A stretch of DNA of 64,000 nucleotides from Vreelandella zhuhanensis. Its GTDB lineage: Bacteria > Pseudomonadota > Gammaproteobacteria > Pseudomonadales > Halomonadaceae. Within the stretch, counting starts at the first letter, position 1. Every line of letters begins with the position of its first letter. Both the position numbers and the translations under genes were made by a program. Below are positions 9,585-19,112 of the stretch, one piece after another. The stretch lies in the NCBI RefSeq assembly GCF_009793355.1, contig NZ_WTKP01000002.1, forward strand, positions 360,409 to 424,408, read 5' to 3'. The notes below the pieces were generated by a model. That model had not been told where the DNA came from, ran no database searches, and worked only from the letters and a program-made list of their open reading frames with translations.

Positions 9585-10973
9585 TCAACGCCGATTTTCC
9601 GCGACGAAGCGCTGCACCGCGGCCAGATCAGCGGGCAGTACCGTGTAACGTTCTTCGCGTTCCAGCAGGTCTTCCATGTGCGGTGGCAATGGCACCCCGG
9701 GGAAACCGGCCTTGACCACGGCTTCGGCAAATTTGGCCGGATGCGCCGTAGCCAGGGTGATCACCGGCGTGGACTGATCGGCACGCGCACGTTCGGCGGC
9801 GCGATAGCCGGTGGCAGTATGAGGATCAAGCAATTCACCGGTGCGATGATGGGCCTCGCGAATCACTTCCAGAATCGTCGTGTCATTCACGCTATGACTG
9901 GAAAACAGCTCGCGCAGCTTGGCCAGGGGCGCATCGGCCAAGGCCGTCGGTTCTTTCTGGAAGCGTTCGAGAAGGTCCGCCACGGCTTTGCCATCACGTC
10001 CGTAGGCATCGAACAGCAGGCGTTCGAAATTGGACGACACCACGATATCCATCGAGGGCGCGAGCGTCGCCGCCAGCTCCTTCTTGGAAAAATCGTTGGC
10101 CGCCAAGGTGCGATGCAAGATGTCATTGGTGTTGGTGGCAATGATGAACTGCTTGACCGGCAAGCCCATCTGGTGAGCCATGTAGCCGGCGAAGACATTG
10201 CCGAAGTTGGCCGAGGGTACGCTGAAGCTGACCTGGCGATGCGGCGCACCCAGTGCTACGGCGGACGCGACGTAGTAGACGATCTGCGCCATGATGCGCG
10301 CCCAGTTGATCGAGTTCACCGCCACCAGCCGAGTACCGTTCAGGAAACCCTGATCGGCAAAGCTGGCCTTGACCATCGCCTGGGCGTCATCGAAGTTTCC
10401 TTCGATGGCCACATTGAAGACATTGTTGGCCAGTACGGAAGTCATCTGGCGACGCTGGACTTCCGAGACACGGTTGTGCGGGTGAAGAATGAAGATGTCG
10501 AGGTTATCGCAATGGCGACAGCCTTCGATCGCCGCGGAGCCGGTGTCGCCGGAGGTCGCGCCCATGATCACCGCGCGCTCGCCGCGCTTTTTCAGGAAGT
10601 GATCCAGAATCCGTCCGAGCAATTGCAGGGCCACGTCCTTGAACGCCAAGGTCGGCCCATGAAACTGTTCGAGCAGGAAATGATTGGCATCCAGCTGCTT
10701 GAGCGGCACCACGGCGTCATGATTGAAGGTGGCGTAAGCCTCGCGCACGATCTCGCGGAAAGTGTCGTCGTCGATCTCGCCGCCCACGAACGGCTGCATC
10801 ACCTGAAAGGCGATCTCGGCGTAGGAGAACCCGGCCATGGCGGCCAAGTCATCATGGGAAAGCTGCGGGATGGTTTCCGGCACGTACAGGCCGCCATCAC
10901 TGGCCATGCCAGTCAGCACCACGTCTTCAAACGACAGCGCCGGCGCCTGGCCGCGTGTACTGATATAGCGCAT
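9585..10973 (-). CDS. thrC: Threonine synthase
   Basis: A 462-aa PLP enzyme converting O-phosphohomoserine to threonine, the last step of the pathway. It starts MRYISTRGQAP at 10973, six bases after AGGAG. A second ATG two codons upstream lies within that ribosome-binding site. The PLP lysine lies in the PTLAFKDVALQ motif, and the phosphate-binding ATSGDTGSAA loop is intact. It starts just past the hom stop (10976) in the same orientation, so the homoserine-to-threonine steps are co-expressed. Confidence 0.96.
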   Translation of the reverse strand: MRYISTRGQAPALSFEDVVLTGMASDGGLYVPETIPQLSHDDLAAMAGFSYAEIAFQVMQPFVGGEIDDDTFREIVREAYATFNHDAVVPLKQLDANHFLLEQFHGPTLAFKDVALQLLGRILDHFLKKRGERAVIMGATSGDTGSAAIEGCRHCDNLDIFILHPHNRVSEVQRRQMTSVLANNVFNVAIEGNFDDAQAMVKASFADQGFLNGTRLVAVNSINWARIMAQIVYYVASAVALGAPHRQVSFSVPSANFGNVFAGYMAHQMGLPVKQFIIATNTNDILHRTLAANDFSKKELAATLAPSMDIVVSSNFERLLFDAYGRDGKAVADLLERFQKEPTALADAPLAKLRELFSSHSVNDTTILEVIREAHHRTGELLDPHTATGYRAAERARADQSTPVITLATAHPAKFAEAVVKAGFPGVPLPPHMEDLLEREERYTVLPADLAAVQRFVAENRR

Positions 10974-10975
10974 GT

Positions 10976-12292
10976 TCACTCCTGCTCGTCGAGGCTTTCC
11001 ACGCGAATCCGCATCACCGACCCGGCGATATCGGCCATCGCTTCGATCTGACGAATGGCTTCGTTCATCTGCTTTTCCTTGGTGCGGTGGGTCAACAGAA
11101 TGATCGGCACCAGCTCACCTTCGGTGGCTTCCTTCTGGATTAGAGCCTCGATCGAAATGCCCTGCTCAGACAGGATGGTCGCCACTCGCGCCAGCACACC
11201 CGGACGATCCACGGCCAGCAAGCGCAGGTAATAGGCCGTGATGATATCTTCCATGGGCATGATCGGCAGGCTGCCGACATCTTCGCCGATGCCGCTGAAG
11301 GCCAGGTATGGCACCCGATAATGGTGGTCGGTGGTGATGTCCCGCGCCACATCGAGCAGGTCTGCCACGACTGCCGAAGCGGTAGGCTCGGCACCGGCAC
11401 CGGCGCCGTAATACAGGGTCGGCCCTACGGCATCCCCCATGATGGCGATGGCATTCTTGACCCCATGCACATTGGCCAGCAGACGTTCCTTGGGAATCAG
11501 CGTGGGATGCACGCGCAGCTCAAGGCCGTGATCGGTGCGCTTGGAAATCCCCAGATGCTTGATCACATAGCCCAGGTTGTCGGCCTGCTGGATATCTTCA
11601 GCGGTAATCCGTGAAATGCCTTCGGTGAAGGCCTTGTCGAATTGCAGCGGCACGCCGTAAGCGATGGACGCCAGGATGGTGAGCTTGTGCGCAGCGTCGA
11701 TGCCCTCCACGTCGAAGGTAGGGTCAGCTTCGGCATAGCCCAGCGCCTGCGCTTCGGTCAGGACGTCTTCGAAGGTGCGCCCTTCATCGCGCATGTGGGT
11801 AAGAATGTAATTGCCGGTACCGTTGATGATGCCCGCCACCCACTCGATACGGTTGGCGCCCAGGCCTTCACGCAGCGACTTGATCACCGGGATACCCCCG
11901 GCCACGGCCGCTTCGAACGCCACGATCACGCCCTTTTCATGAGCGGCCTTGAAAATCTCGTTGCCGTGTACCGCAATCAACGCCTTGTTGGCGGTGACCA
12001 CATGCTTGCCATGGGCGATCGCGGTCAGCACCAATTCACGGGCGATATCATAGCCGCCGATCAGCTCGACAACGACATCGATGTCCGGGTTGGTGGCCAC
12101 TTCAAACACATTGCTGGTGGCCTTGATACCGGTGATATCGCAGTCAGGGTGAATGCTGCGGTGAGCGACCTGTTCAATGACGATCGGCCGTCCGGCGCGG
12201 CGAACAATGTCGTCCGCATTCCGGGTCAATACGTTGAAGGTACCGCCACCGACAGTGCCCAATCCACAGATACCTACTCTCACCGGTTTCAA
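10976..12292 (-). CDS. hom: Homoserine dehydrogenase with C-terminal ACT domain
   Basis: Reduces aspartate semialdehyde to homoserine with NAD(P)H. The Rossmann motif GICGLGTVGGGT is at the N-terminus, the catalytic region NGTGNYILTHM follows, and an ACT domain (LLAVDRPGVLARVATIL) near the end binds threonine for feedback inhibition. I place the start at a TTG at 12292, giving M-K-P-V-R-V-G and 438 residues: an AGGGG lies seven bases before it and this matches the family's usual beginning. An ATG six codons upstream (12310) lacks a good ribosome-binding site. It lies 95 bp after dsbC. Confidence 0.95.
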   Translation of the reverse strand: MKPVRVGICGLGTVGGGTFNVLTRNADDIVRRAGRPIVIEQVAHRSIHPDCDITGIKATSNVFEVATNPDIDVVVELIGGYDIARELVLTAIAHGKHVVTANKALIAVHGNEIFKAAHEKGVIVAFEAAVAGGIPVIKSLREGLGANRIEWVAGIINGTGNYILTHMRDEGRTFEDVLTEAQALGYAEADPTFDVEGIDAAHKLTILASIAYGVPLQFDKAFTEGISRITAEDIQQADNLGYVIKHLGISKRTDHGLELRVHPTLIPKERLLANVHGVKNAIAIMGDAVGPTLYYGAGAGAEPTASAVVADLLDVARDITTDHHYRVPYLAFSGIGEDVGSLPIMPMEDIITAYYLRLLAVDRPGVLARVATILSEQGISIEALIQKEATEGELVPIILLTHRTKEKQMNEAIRQIEAMADIAGSVMRIRVESLDEQE

Positions 12293-12387
12293 TGTCTTTC
12301 CCCTTTGCATAACGTGAACATACGAGTGATTTGGCATAATGCGACGGCTGCTACGACAGGCCGCGTGCTCATTGTTGGTCGTGGCGA

Positions 12388-13125
12388 TCAGTCGTCAAGA
12401 CCCAGCATGTCGGCTAGCCGCTGGGGCGGCACATAGCCCGGCACTAGCCGTCCGTCAGGTAAAATCAATGCCGGCGTACCCTGAACCCCGAGTTGCATGC
12501 CTAGATCATACTGGGCTGCAACCGGATTGTCGCAGCTCGATGCGTTAGTCAGTGCCTCGCCTTGCTTGGCACGCGTCATTGCATCGCCTGAATTATCCGC
12601 GCACCAGATTTGCTGCATGGTTCTGGCGGCGGCTCCGTTCATTCCGCTGCGTGGAAACGCCAAGTAATGAATTTCGATGCCGCGCTCGTTGAGCTCGGGC
12701 ACCTGTTCATGCAGCTGAGCGCAGTAGGGGCAAGTCGGGTCGGTAAATACCACCACGGTGGCCCGGGTCGGCTGGGTGCCACGAAATACCACGCGTTCGC
12801 TTTCGGGTATTTCCTCAATCGCCGTGGCGCGCTCCTGGTTGCGCGATTGTTCGGTCAGGTTGACCAACCCTTCACCGCTATTGTCGTAAAGATCGCCCAC
12901 CAGAAAATGACTGCCCGAGGCATTGGAATAGAAAGTTTCGCCACTTTCCAGGCGCACGGAAAAAATACCCTCGAGCGGCGTGGGCTCGACCCGTTCGACC
13001 GGCATGCGCTGGCCGTTGACGCTCAGGGTTTCCGTGAGTTGGTCGGGCACCGTATCGGCATTGGCCGACAAAGGCAAAATGGCAGTCGCCAGCGCCAGAA
13101 AAAATACAGAGGAACGACGAATCAT
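12388..13125 (-). CDS. dsbC: Periplasmic thiol:disulfide interchange protein DsbC
   Basis: A 245-aa periplasmic disulfide isomerase. The start at 13125 gives MIRRSSVFF and a signal peptide ending S-A-N-A at about 23. The N-terminal dimerisation domain is followed by a thioredoxin fold with the active site CPYC at 132-135 (FTDPTCPYC). A structural cysteine pair lies near 175 and 198. It sits between xerD (gap of 4 bp) and hom in a cluster order also known from Pseudomonas. Confidence 0.94.
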   Translation of the reverse strand: MIRRSSVFFLALATAILPLSANADTVPDQLTETLSVNGQRMPVERVEPTPLEGIFSVRLESGETFYSNASGSHFLVGDLYDNSGEGLVNLTEQSRNQERATAIEEIPESERVVFRGTQPTRATVVVFTDPTCPYCAQLHEQVPELNERGIEIHYLAFPRSGMNGAAARTMQQIWCADNSGDAMTRAKQGEALTNASSCDNPVAAQYDLGMQLGVQGTPALILPDGRLVPGYVPPQRLADMLGLDD

Positions 13126-13129
13126 CAGC

Positions 13130-14011
13130 TCAACCTCGTGGGTGATGTTCGGCATGTAACGCTTCCAGGCGAGCCTGGGCGACATGCGTGTAAATTTGTG
13201 TGGTCGACAGATCACTGTGACCCAGTAACAACTGCACCACGCGTAGATTGGCCCCATGATTCAACAGATGCGTCGCGAATGCATGGCGCAAGGTATGCGG
13301 TGACAACGGCCGGCTGATTCCGGCGCAAGCGGCATGCACCTTGATCCGGTGCCAGAAGGTCTGCCGGGTCATCGACTTGTCACCTCGCCCGGGGAACAGC
13401 GCCGGACGTGTGACATCCGCCATCAGCGCGGGGCGCGCCCTGTCCAGATAACGACCCAACCAATATCCGGCTTCTTCGCCCAAAGGCACCAGGCGGTCTT
13501 TATCGCCCTTTCCTCGCACCCGAACAACCCCTTGCCGCAAGTTGAGCGCATCGGTGGTCAAGCCGACCAACTCCGAGACGCGCAGGCCGCAGGCATATAG
13601 AAGTTCCAGCATGGCCCGGTCACGCAACCCCAGGTCAGTGTCGATATTCGGGGCGGCAAGCAGACGCTCCACTTCGTTTTCGTCCAGGATATTGGGCAGC
13701 CCAGGGCGCACGCGTGGCAAACGCACCTCTGCCAAGGGGTCATGTTGGATCATGGCGTGCAGTAGCGCCCAGCGATAAAAGCTACGCAAACTCGACAGCA
13801 GCCGCGCATTGCTGCGTAGCTGATACCCCGACTCGCGACGCTGTTCAAACCAGACAGGCAGCGCCTCGGAATCGGGATGCAGGATATCCTGCTCAAGGGT
13901 GGCGAGATACGCTTGCCAGGCCACCAGATCGCTGCGGTAGGCGCTCAGGGTATGATCACTCGCCCCGCGCTCCAACCACAGCCCATCCAGAAACGCTTCT
14001 ATCCTGTCCAT
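13130..14011 (-). CDS. xerD: Site-specific tyrosine recombinase XerD
   Basis: A 293-aa recombinase that resolves chromosome dimers at dif together with XerC. All catalytic residues are visible: R144 (CGLRVSEL), K168, H239 and R242 (PHTLRHAFATHLL), H265 (LLGHSDLST) and the nucleophile Y274 (TQIYTHV). The N-terminal SAM-like DNA-binding domain is at residues 1-90. XerD rather than XerC is favoured by the neighbouring dsbC and the sequence style (DRIEAFLDGLWLERG). Confidence 0.95.
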   Translation of the reverse strand: MDRIEAFLDGLWLERGASDHTLSAYRSDLVAWQAYLATLEQDILHPDSEALPVWFEQRRESGYQLRSNARLLSSLRSFYRWALLHAMIQHDPLAEVRLPRVRPGLPNILDENEVERLLAAPNIDTDLGLRDRAMLELLYACGLRVSELVGLTTDALNLRQGVVRVRGKGDKDRLVPLGEEAGYWLGRYLDRARPALMADVTRPALFPGRGDKSMTRQTFWHRIKVHAACAGISRPLSPHTLRHAFATHLLNHGANLRVVQLLLGHSDLSTTQIYTHVAQARLEALHAEHHPRG

Positions 14012-14037
14012 GGCGTCTCTCTCATCTCATCAACGGA

Positions 14038-14072
14038 CAAAACCCCGCCCCGCAAAGCGGTGACGGGGTCCT
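14038..14072 (-). terminator. Terminator of the rpsP-rplS operon
   Basis: On the minus strand CCCCGTC-A-CCGC-TTT-GCGG-GGCGGGG forms an 11-bp stem with one bulge, followed by TTTTG. It lies 40 bp after the rplS stop and before xerD. Confidence 0.75.
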
Positions 14073-14111
14073 GTATGCCCGGGCGCCGCAACGCCCGCGG
14101 AAATTCGCTGA

Positions 14112-14468
14112 TTAAGCCAGCTTTTCCTTGATACGGGCAGAACGGCCACTGCGCTCACGCAGGTAGTAAAGCTTGGCCTGACGCACATCACCACGACGCT
14201 TGACTTCGAGGGAGTCAACCAGCGGGCTGTAAGTCTGGAAGGTACGCTCGACGCCTACACCGTGAGAGATCTTGCGCACGGTGAAAGCGGAGTTCAGACC
14301 ACGGTTACGCTTGCCGATCACCACACCTTCAAACGCCTGCAGACGCTCGCGGGTGCCTTCCTTTACCTTGACCTGAACGATGATGGTATCGCCGGGGGCG
14401 AAGGGAGGCAGTTGCTTGGACATCTGCTCATTTTCGATTGCCTGGATCACCTTGTTCTTACTGCTCAT
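14112..14468 (-). CDS. rplS: 50S ribosomal protein L19
   Basis: A 118-aa ribosomal protein at the 30S-50S interface. Family residues are evident throughout ([53 protein letters not shown]). It has a strong AGGAG before the ATG. It closes the rpsP-rimM-trmD-rplS operon, after a 175-bp gap from trmD in which I see nothing else. Confidence 0.97.
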   Translation of the reverse strand: MSSKNKVIQAIENEQMSKQLPPFAPGDTIIVQVKVKEGTRERLQAFEGVVIGKRNRGLNSAFTVRKISHGVGVERTFQTYSPLVDSLEVKRRGDVRQAKLYYLRERSGRSARIKEKLA

Positions 14469-14643
14469 GTTATTACTCCTGAATAATGTCTTGGCTCACC
14501 GCTCGTTGTGCCGGCTGTATCTGGCATGGCTGGCGGGAGCCGTGATCCCGGCGCTCGAAACGAGCTAGGCGGGAGTCGTCATGGGTGACGCAGATGCCGC
14601 CCTCGGGTTAGCCCCGGGCATCGCCCTGCACCTCCGCCCTGAC

Positions 14644-15405
14644 CTACCTGCTGGACAGGGCGTGTTCGTCGATAAACTCTTTCAACAGTGTTCGCTGTTC
14701 GGCGTCGAGGGTCTGCTTCTCGAGCAGATCCGGACGCCGCTGCCAAGTGCGCCCCAGGGACTGCTTCAAGCGCCAGCGCTTGATCGCCGCATGGTTGCCA
14801 CTCAGCAGTACCGTCGGCACCTGTCGCCCATCAATTGCTTCCGGGCGCGTGTAGTGCGGGCAATCCAACAAACCGTTGTTGAATGAATCCTCGACAGCGG
14901 AATCCTGATGACCAAGAACGCCGGGCACCAGCCTTGCCGCTGCGTCAATCAGTACCATCGCCGGCAACTCACCGCCGCTGAGCACATAGTCACCGATTGA
15001 CCATTCTTCATCGATGTCACTTTCGACCAGGCGTTCGTCGATGCCTTCATAGCGTCCGGCGACCACGACCAATGGTCCTGCCTCAGCCAGCATCTTGACC
15101 CCTTGTTGATCCAGCTTTCGCCCCTGGGGCGATAGATAGATCACCTTGGCCGCCTGACCGGTGGCCTGCTCGGCCCGTTCACGAGCGGCATGAATGGCGG
15201 CACGTAGCGTATCCACCTTCATCAACATGCCAGGGCCACCGCCGTAAGGACGGTCATCCACGCTGCGATGTCGATCTGTGGCGTAGTCACGCGGATTCCA
15301 GAATTCCAGCGTGATGTGTTGCCTTTCCACTGCCCGACCGGTTACGCCGTGGCGACTGATCGCCTCGAACATTTCCGGGAACAGCGACACCACACCTATC
15401 CACAT
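14644..15405 (-). CDS. trmD: tRNA (guanine-37-N1)-methyltransferase
   Basis: A SPOUT-class methyltransferase that forms m1G37 and prevents +1 frameshifting, using S-adenosylmethionine. The start at 15405 gives [13 protein letters not shown], the usual family beginning. A GTG five codons upstream (15420) is also possible. The knotted cofactor site is seen as [24 protein letters not shown] and the [14 protein letters not shown] segment. Length 253 is normal. It sits between rimM and rplS. Confidence 0.96.
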   Translation of the reverse strand: MWIGVVSLFPEMFEAISRHGVTGRAVERQHITLEFWNPRDYATDRHRSVDDRPYGGGPGMLMKVDTLRAAIHAARERAEQATGQAAKVIYLSPQGRKLDQQGVKMLAEAGPLVVVAGRYEGIDERLVESDIDEEWSIGDYVLSGGELPAMVLIDAAARLVPGVLGHQDSAVEDSFNNGLLDCPHYTRPEAIDGRQVPTVLLSGNHAAIKRWRLKQSLGRTWQRRPDLLEKQTLDAEQRTLLKEFIDEHALSSR

Positions 15406-15455
15406 GTCGGAGGTACCCACCTGGCCGTCTCATTCATTGCGTTGCCTGCCCCTTC

Positions 15456-16001
15456 CTAGAATTCGCTGTCCCAGTCCACCACCATGCGGCGATTTTCCAG
15501 GTCCACCTCCAGGATGACCTTTTCAGGCAAAAACGGCAGCAAACGCTCACGCTTGTCGATCGCGTCGTCGTCACCGCGTACCACCATGACATCGTTGGCG
15601 CCGGTTTCGAACAAATAGATAATTTGTCCCAACCGCTCGCCGGCCTGAGTGAAGACAGTCAACCCTTCAAGCTCATGCCAGTAAAACTCGTCATCGGAAA
15701 GCTCGGGAAGTTCCTGCTTGCTCATGAGAATGTCGGCATCGGCAAGCGCTTCCGCCGCACCGCGCTCATCCACACCCTTGAGCTCGACCACCAGCCCCTT
15801 GCCTTGACGACGCCCCTGAAGGACGGTGTAACGTGAAAGGCTCTGCCCTTGGCGTATCCACCACTCCGGGTAGTCCAGAATGCTATCCATGGGGTTGGTG
15901 TAGGAATACACCTTGAGCCAGCCTTTCACCCCATAGGGGCTGGTCAGCTTGCCCAGCACCACATGCTCGTCGCCAGAACGGTTGGTAATACTACGATTCA
16001 T
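15456..16001 (-). CDS. rimM: 16S rRNA processing protein RimM
   Basis: Assists maturation of the 30S head and binds S19. The N-terminal RimM beta-barrel begins VVLGKLTSPYGVKGWLKV, and the C-terminal PRC barrel carries EFYWHELEGLTV and DVMVVRGDD. The start at 16001 (MNRSITNRS) has GAGG six bases upstream. The in-frame GTG at 16013 lies within that site. 181 residues, normal length. Confidence 0.95.
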   Translation of the reverse strand: MNRSITNRSGDEHVVLGKLTSPYGVKGWLKVYSYTNPMDSILDYPEWWIRQGQSLSRYTVLQGRRQGKGLVVELKGVDERGAAEALADADILMSKQELPELSDDEFYWHELEGLTVFTQAGERLGQIIYLFETGANDVMVVRGDDDAIDKRERLLPFLPEKVILEVDLENRRMVVDWDSEF

Positions 16002-16061
16002 CGACGACCTCACTGTGCTCCCATGATATGCAACTATTGCGCAAGAGTTCGCATGTCAGGC

Positions 16062-16310
16062 TCAGGCCTGCTTGCGAGCTTCCTTGAGCAATTCAGCAAC
16101 GCGCCCGGAAACCTGTGCACCCTGGCTCTGCCAGTGAGTCACACGATCCAGATCGACGCGCAGACGCTCTTCCTGACCACGGGCAACCGGGTTGAAGAAA
16201 CCGACACGCTCGATGAAACGACCGTCGCGGGCGTTGCGTGAGTCAGTAACGGTCAAATGATAGAAGGGACGCTTCTTGGCGCCACCACGTGCCAAACGAA
16301 TGGTAACCAT
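16062..16310 (-). CDS. rpsP: 30S ribosomal protein S16
   Basis: An 82-aa small-subunit protein. [19 protein letters not shown] and the [19 protein letters not shown] segment are diagnostic. First gene of the rpsP-rimM-trmD-rplS operon. The promoter presumably lies in the 238-bp gap to ffh. Confidence 0.97.
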   Translation of the reverse strand: MVTIRLARGGAKKRPFYHLTVTDSRNARDGRFIERVGFFNPVARGQEERLRVDLDRVTHWQSQGAQVSGRVAELLKEARKQA

Positions 16311-16376
16311 ACGATAACTATCCTTCGGTTGAGGTTACGGGAACGTGAAGTAGCCCTTCAAATAGTTGAAATGACA

Positions 16377-16430
16377 CTTCATGTTGAAGGTGTGCTTCAT
16401 GGGTAATGCTTGCTTCATGTGGGCCGGCCG
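16377..16430. repeat. Three decaying 18-bp tandem units upstream of rpsP
   Basis: CTTCATG recurs at 16377, 16395 and 16413, an exact 18-bp period, with the remainder of each unit partly diverged. It lies in the 238-bp space between ffh and rpsP where operon control elements would be expected. Confidence 0.5.
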
Positions 16431-16548
16431 GGCCGATTTTCACGGCACTCGCGCATGGCCCACGCATGAAGAGGCCGCATTCTACGCAAATGCGCAGGGC
16501 TTGGAAAGCCTGACGGCCAGAAAACCCCAGAGCCGTCAAGCCGAACGC

Positions 16549-17982
16549 TTACCGGCGGGGCATACCACCGGGGCCGCCCATGCCCCCCATACCACCGGGA
16601 CTGCCCGGGCCACCGCCCGGGCCACCGCCCGGGCCACCGCCACCCATCATGCCGGACATGCCGCGCATCATTTTCTGCATACCGCCTTTCTTGCCGGCTT
16701 TTTTCATCATCTTTTGCATCTGCTTGTGCTGCTTGAGCAGACGATTGAGGTCCGGCACCTGCAAGCCCGCTCCGGCGGCGATACGCCGCTTGCGCGAGCC
16801 ATTGATGATGTCCGGCTTATGGCGTTCCTTGGGCGTCATGGAGTTGATCAAGGCTTCAAGCTTGCCCAATTCCTTTTCCGGGCCGGGGCCCTGAGCCATT
16901 TCTGCCATCTGTCCCATGCCAGGCAGCTTGCCCAGCAGACCGCCCATGCCGCCCATTTTTTTGAGCTGCTGGAGCTGATCGCGGAAATCTTCAAGATCGA
17001 AGCCTTCGCCTTTCTTGACCTTTTTGGCCAGCTGTTCGGCCTTGCTCTTGTCGACGGTACGCTCAGCTTCCTCGATCAGGGAAAGCATGTCGCCCATGCC
17101 GAGAATGCGCGATGCGACCCGGTCGGGGTGGAATGGCTCCAGGGCGTCGACCTTCTCCCCCACCCCCATGAACTTGATCGGCTTGCCAGTGATATGGCGC
17201 ACTGAAAGCGCCGCACCGCCGCGCGCATCACCATCGGCCTTGGTCAGGATGACCCCGGTCAACGGCAAGGCTTCATTGAAGGCCTTGGCGGTATTGGCGG
17301 CATCCTGACCGGTCATGGCATCGACCACGAACAGCGTTTCCTGCGGTGAGACGGCTTTGTGCAGCGCCTGGATCTCGGCCATCATCGCTTCATCGATCGC
17401 CAGACGACCGGCGGTATCGATCAAGAGCACATCATGAAACTGAATCTTGGCGTGCTTGATCGCCGCTTCGGCGATGTCGACCGGCTTTTGATCAGAGCGC
17501 GAGGGGAAGAAATCCACCTCGACTTCCTTGGCCAGGGTTTCCAGCTGATCAATCGCCGCCGGGCGATAGACATCCGCCGACACCACCAGCACTTTTTTCT
17601 TTTCTCGCTCGCGCAGATAGCGCGCCAGCTTGGCAACCGAGGTGGTTTTACCCGCCCCTTGCAGGCCGGCCATCAATACCACCGCGGGAGAGCCTTTCAG
17701 GGTAAGCCCTTCGTTGGCTTCCCCCATGATCGCTTCAAGTTCCTGCTGGACGATCTTGACGAACTGCTGGCCCGGCGACAGGCTTTTCGACACTTCCTGC
17801 CCGACCGCGCGCTCGCGCACCCGCTCGATAAAGGCTTTGACCACCGGCAGGGCGACATCCGCCTCGAGAAGCGCCTTACGCACCTCGCGCAGGGTATCCT
17901 TGATGTTGTCATCGGTCAGGCGAGCCTGACCTTTGATCGATTTCAGCGTCTGGGATAGACGCTCACTGAGACTCTCAAACAT
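16549..17982 (-). CDS. ffh: Signal recognition particle protein Ffh (SRP54)
   Basis: The GTPase of SRP that binds 4.5S RNA and delivers signal-anchor proteins to FtsY. The start at 17982 (MFESLSERL) gives 477 residues. An N domain is followed by the G domain with GLQGAGKTTSVAKLA (P-loop), DTAGRLAIDEAM and TKADGDARGG. The M domain has SRKRRIAAGAG and a Met-rich tail. The tail ends in a Gly-Pro-Met run (GGGPGGGPGGGP) encoded by tandem 12-bp units. It is divergent from ypjD, with a TATAAT box at 18042-18037. Confidence 0.96.
   Translation of the reverse strand: MFESLSERLSQTLKSIKGQARLTDDNIKDTLREVRKALLEADVALPVVKAFIERVRERAVGQEVSKSLSPGQQFVKIVQQELEAIMGEANEGLTLKGSPAVVLMAGLQGAGKTTSVAKLARYLREREKKKVLVVSADVYRPAAIDQLETLAKEVEVDFFPSRSDQKPVDIAEAAIKHAKIQFHDVLLIDTAGRLAIDEAMMAEIQALHKAVSPQETLFVVDAMTGQDAANTAKAFNEALPLTGVILTKADGDARGGAALSVRHITGKPIKFMGVGEKVDALEPFHPDRVASRILGMGDMLSLIEEAERTVDKSKAEQLAKKVKKGEGFDLEDFRDQLQQLKKMGGMGGLLGKLPGMGQMAEMAQGPGPEKELGKLEALINSMTPKERHKPDIINGSRKRRIAAGAGLQVPDLNRLLKQHKQMQKMMKKAGKKGGMQKMMRGMSGMMGGGGPGGGPGGGPGSPGGMGGMGGPGGMPRR
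16600..16645. repeat. 12-bp tandem repeat encoding the Ffh GPGG tail
   Basis: The unit GGGCCACCGCCC is repeated about three and a half times. It translates on the minus strand to consecutive G-G-G-P units. Repeats of this sort can change copy number in frame. Confidence 0.75.
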
Positions 17983-18036
17983 GGGGCGCTTGCCTCCGTC
18001 GCTTTGCACATCACGACCTGAAATAATTTGGGCGCG

Positions 18037-18065
18037 ATTATACGCCCTGTGGCGCCGAGTCTCCA
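18037..18065 (-). promoter_or_regulatory. Probable sigma-70 promoter of ffh
   Basis: A consensus -10 TATAAT lies at 18042-18037 on the minus strand with a 17-bp spacer to a weak -35 (TGGAGA). It is about 55 bp before the ffh start codon. Confidence 0.6.
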
Positions 18066-18215
18066 TGGTCTGCGAAGATGTCATTGGGCTATGACTGTGC
18101 GGCGCCATCAGGATTGGTTATAGTAACCGCCTTGATACATAGTCTCTGATAAATAGAGCTTGATCCAGACAACCGATTCATTTGCAACGCGCTGGCAAGG
18201 CGCACGGATAGCACA

Positions 18216-19016
18216 ATGCAGGCGCTCCCTTTCGCCACTCTAGCCTTTGTACTTTACGTTGCCGCCGCCATCTGGCAAGGCATGACGCTTTTACGTCGCG
18301 TCCCCCCACGTCCCGGCATAGTGCGCCTGCTCGGGGCGCTCGGGCTGTTGATGCACATTCCGGTCGTGGTCGAACTGGTCTCTCAATCGCCCGGCTTGTT
18401 GCCGGGCCTGACCACCAGCGCCACTGTATTGATGGCGGTAGTGGTCAATCTGCTTCTGGTCGCCAGCCTGTTCAAGCCGGTACTCAATGCCGCCATCGCG
18501 CTGTTTCCCCTGGCCGGACTGGCGCTCGTCATGGCTACCTGGCTGCCCAGCCAGGGGCGCGAAACTGGACTGACCCCGGGTATCTTTCTCCATGCGGCCA
18601 GCTCCGCCCTGGCATTTGCCATGCTCGCCATCGCGGCAGCACAGGCCGTGCTGGTGGGGCTTCAGAATCAGGCGCTGCGTCATCATCATATCCGCGGCAT
18701 CGTCCAATCACTGCCTCCTTTGACCACCATGGAGCGCCTGTTGTTCGAACTGGTGTGGGCGGGCGTCATTCTCCTTACCTTATCGATTATCAGCGGCTTG
18801 GTGTTTCTGGATAACATCTTTGCGCAACACTTGGCGCACAAGACCGTGCTCTCGTTGGCAGCTTGGTTGATTTTCACTACCTTGCTGGTAGGTCGCTACC
18901 GTTTCGGCTGGCGAGGCATGCGCGCGGTGCGCTGGACCCTATGGGGATGCGGCCTACTGCTGCTGGCTTATTTCGGCAGCAAGTTCGTTCTGGAAATTCT
19001 GCTCAACCAAAACTGA
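18216..19016 (+). CDS. ypjD: Cytochrome c assembly family membrane protein (YpjD-like)
   Basis: A 266-aa inner-membrane protein with about eight transmembrane helices, related to the CcsA/CcmC haem-handling family. A hydrophobic segment sequence is followed by conserved patches such as GIFLHAASSALAFAMLAIA, and a C-terminal histidine in the region of HLAHKTVLSLAAW. The neighbourhood ffh-ypjD-corB is conserved in E. coli and relatives. The role is poorly defined. Haem or cytochrome function is family inference only. Confidence 0.87.
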   Translation: MQALPFATLAFVLYVAAAIWQGMTLLRRVPPRPGIVRLLGALGLLMHIPVVVELVSQSPGLLPGLTTSATVLMAVVVNLLLVASLFKPVLNAAIALFPLAGLALVMATWLPSQGRETGLTPGIFLHAASSALAFAMLAIAAAQAVLVGLQNQALRHHHIRGIVQSLPPLTTMERLLFELVWAGVILLTLSIISGLVFLDNIFAQHLAHKTVLSLAAWLIFTTLLVGRYRFGWRGMRAVRWTLWGCGLLLLAYFGSKFVLEILLNQN

Positions 19017-19112
19017 CACTTGGCCAGGGGCAAGGCGACGTTTCGCCAGCTTGACACATTGCCCCTCGCTCCCTACAAATCAAGCCTGACACGTTACAGA
19101 GGACCTTTCGAC

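Noticed and set aside
8282..9715. 477-codon plus-strand reading frame opposite recJ
   Set aside because: It mirrors recJ codons on the other strand, has low-complexity content (His/Gln/Gly) and no family similarity. A high-GC shadow frame.
9561..11051. 496-codon plus-strand reading frame opposite thrC
   Set aside because: Same reason: antisense to a well-conserved enzyme, with no start signal or recognisable domain.
16318..16539. 73-codon minus-strand frame between ffh and rpsP
   Set aside because: No ribosome-binding site or family. It reads through the CTTCATG repeats and is likely leader sequence.
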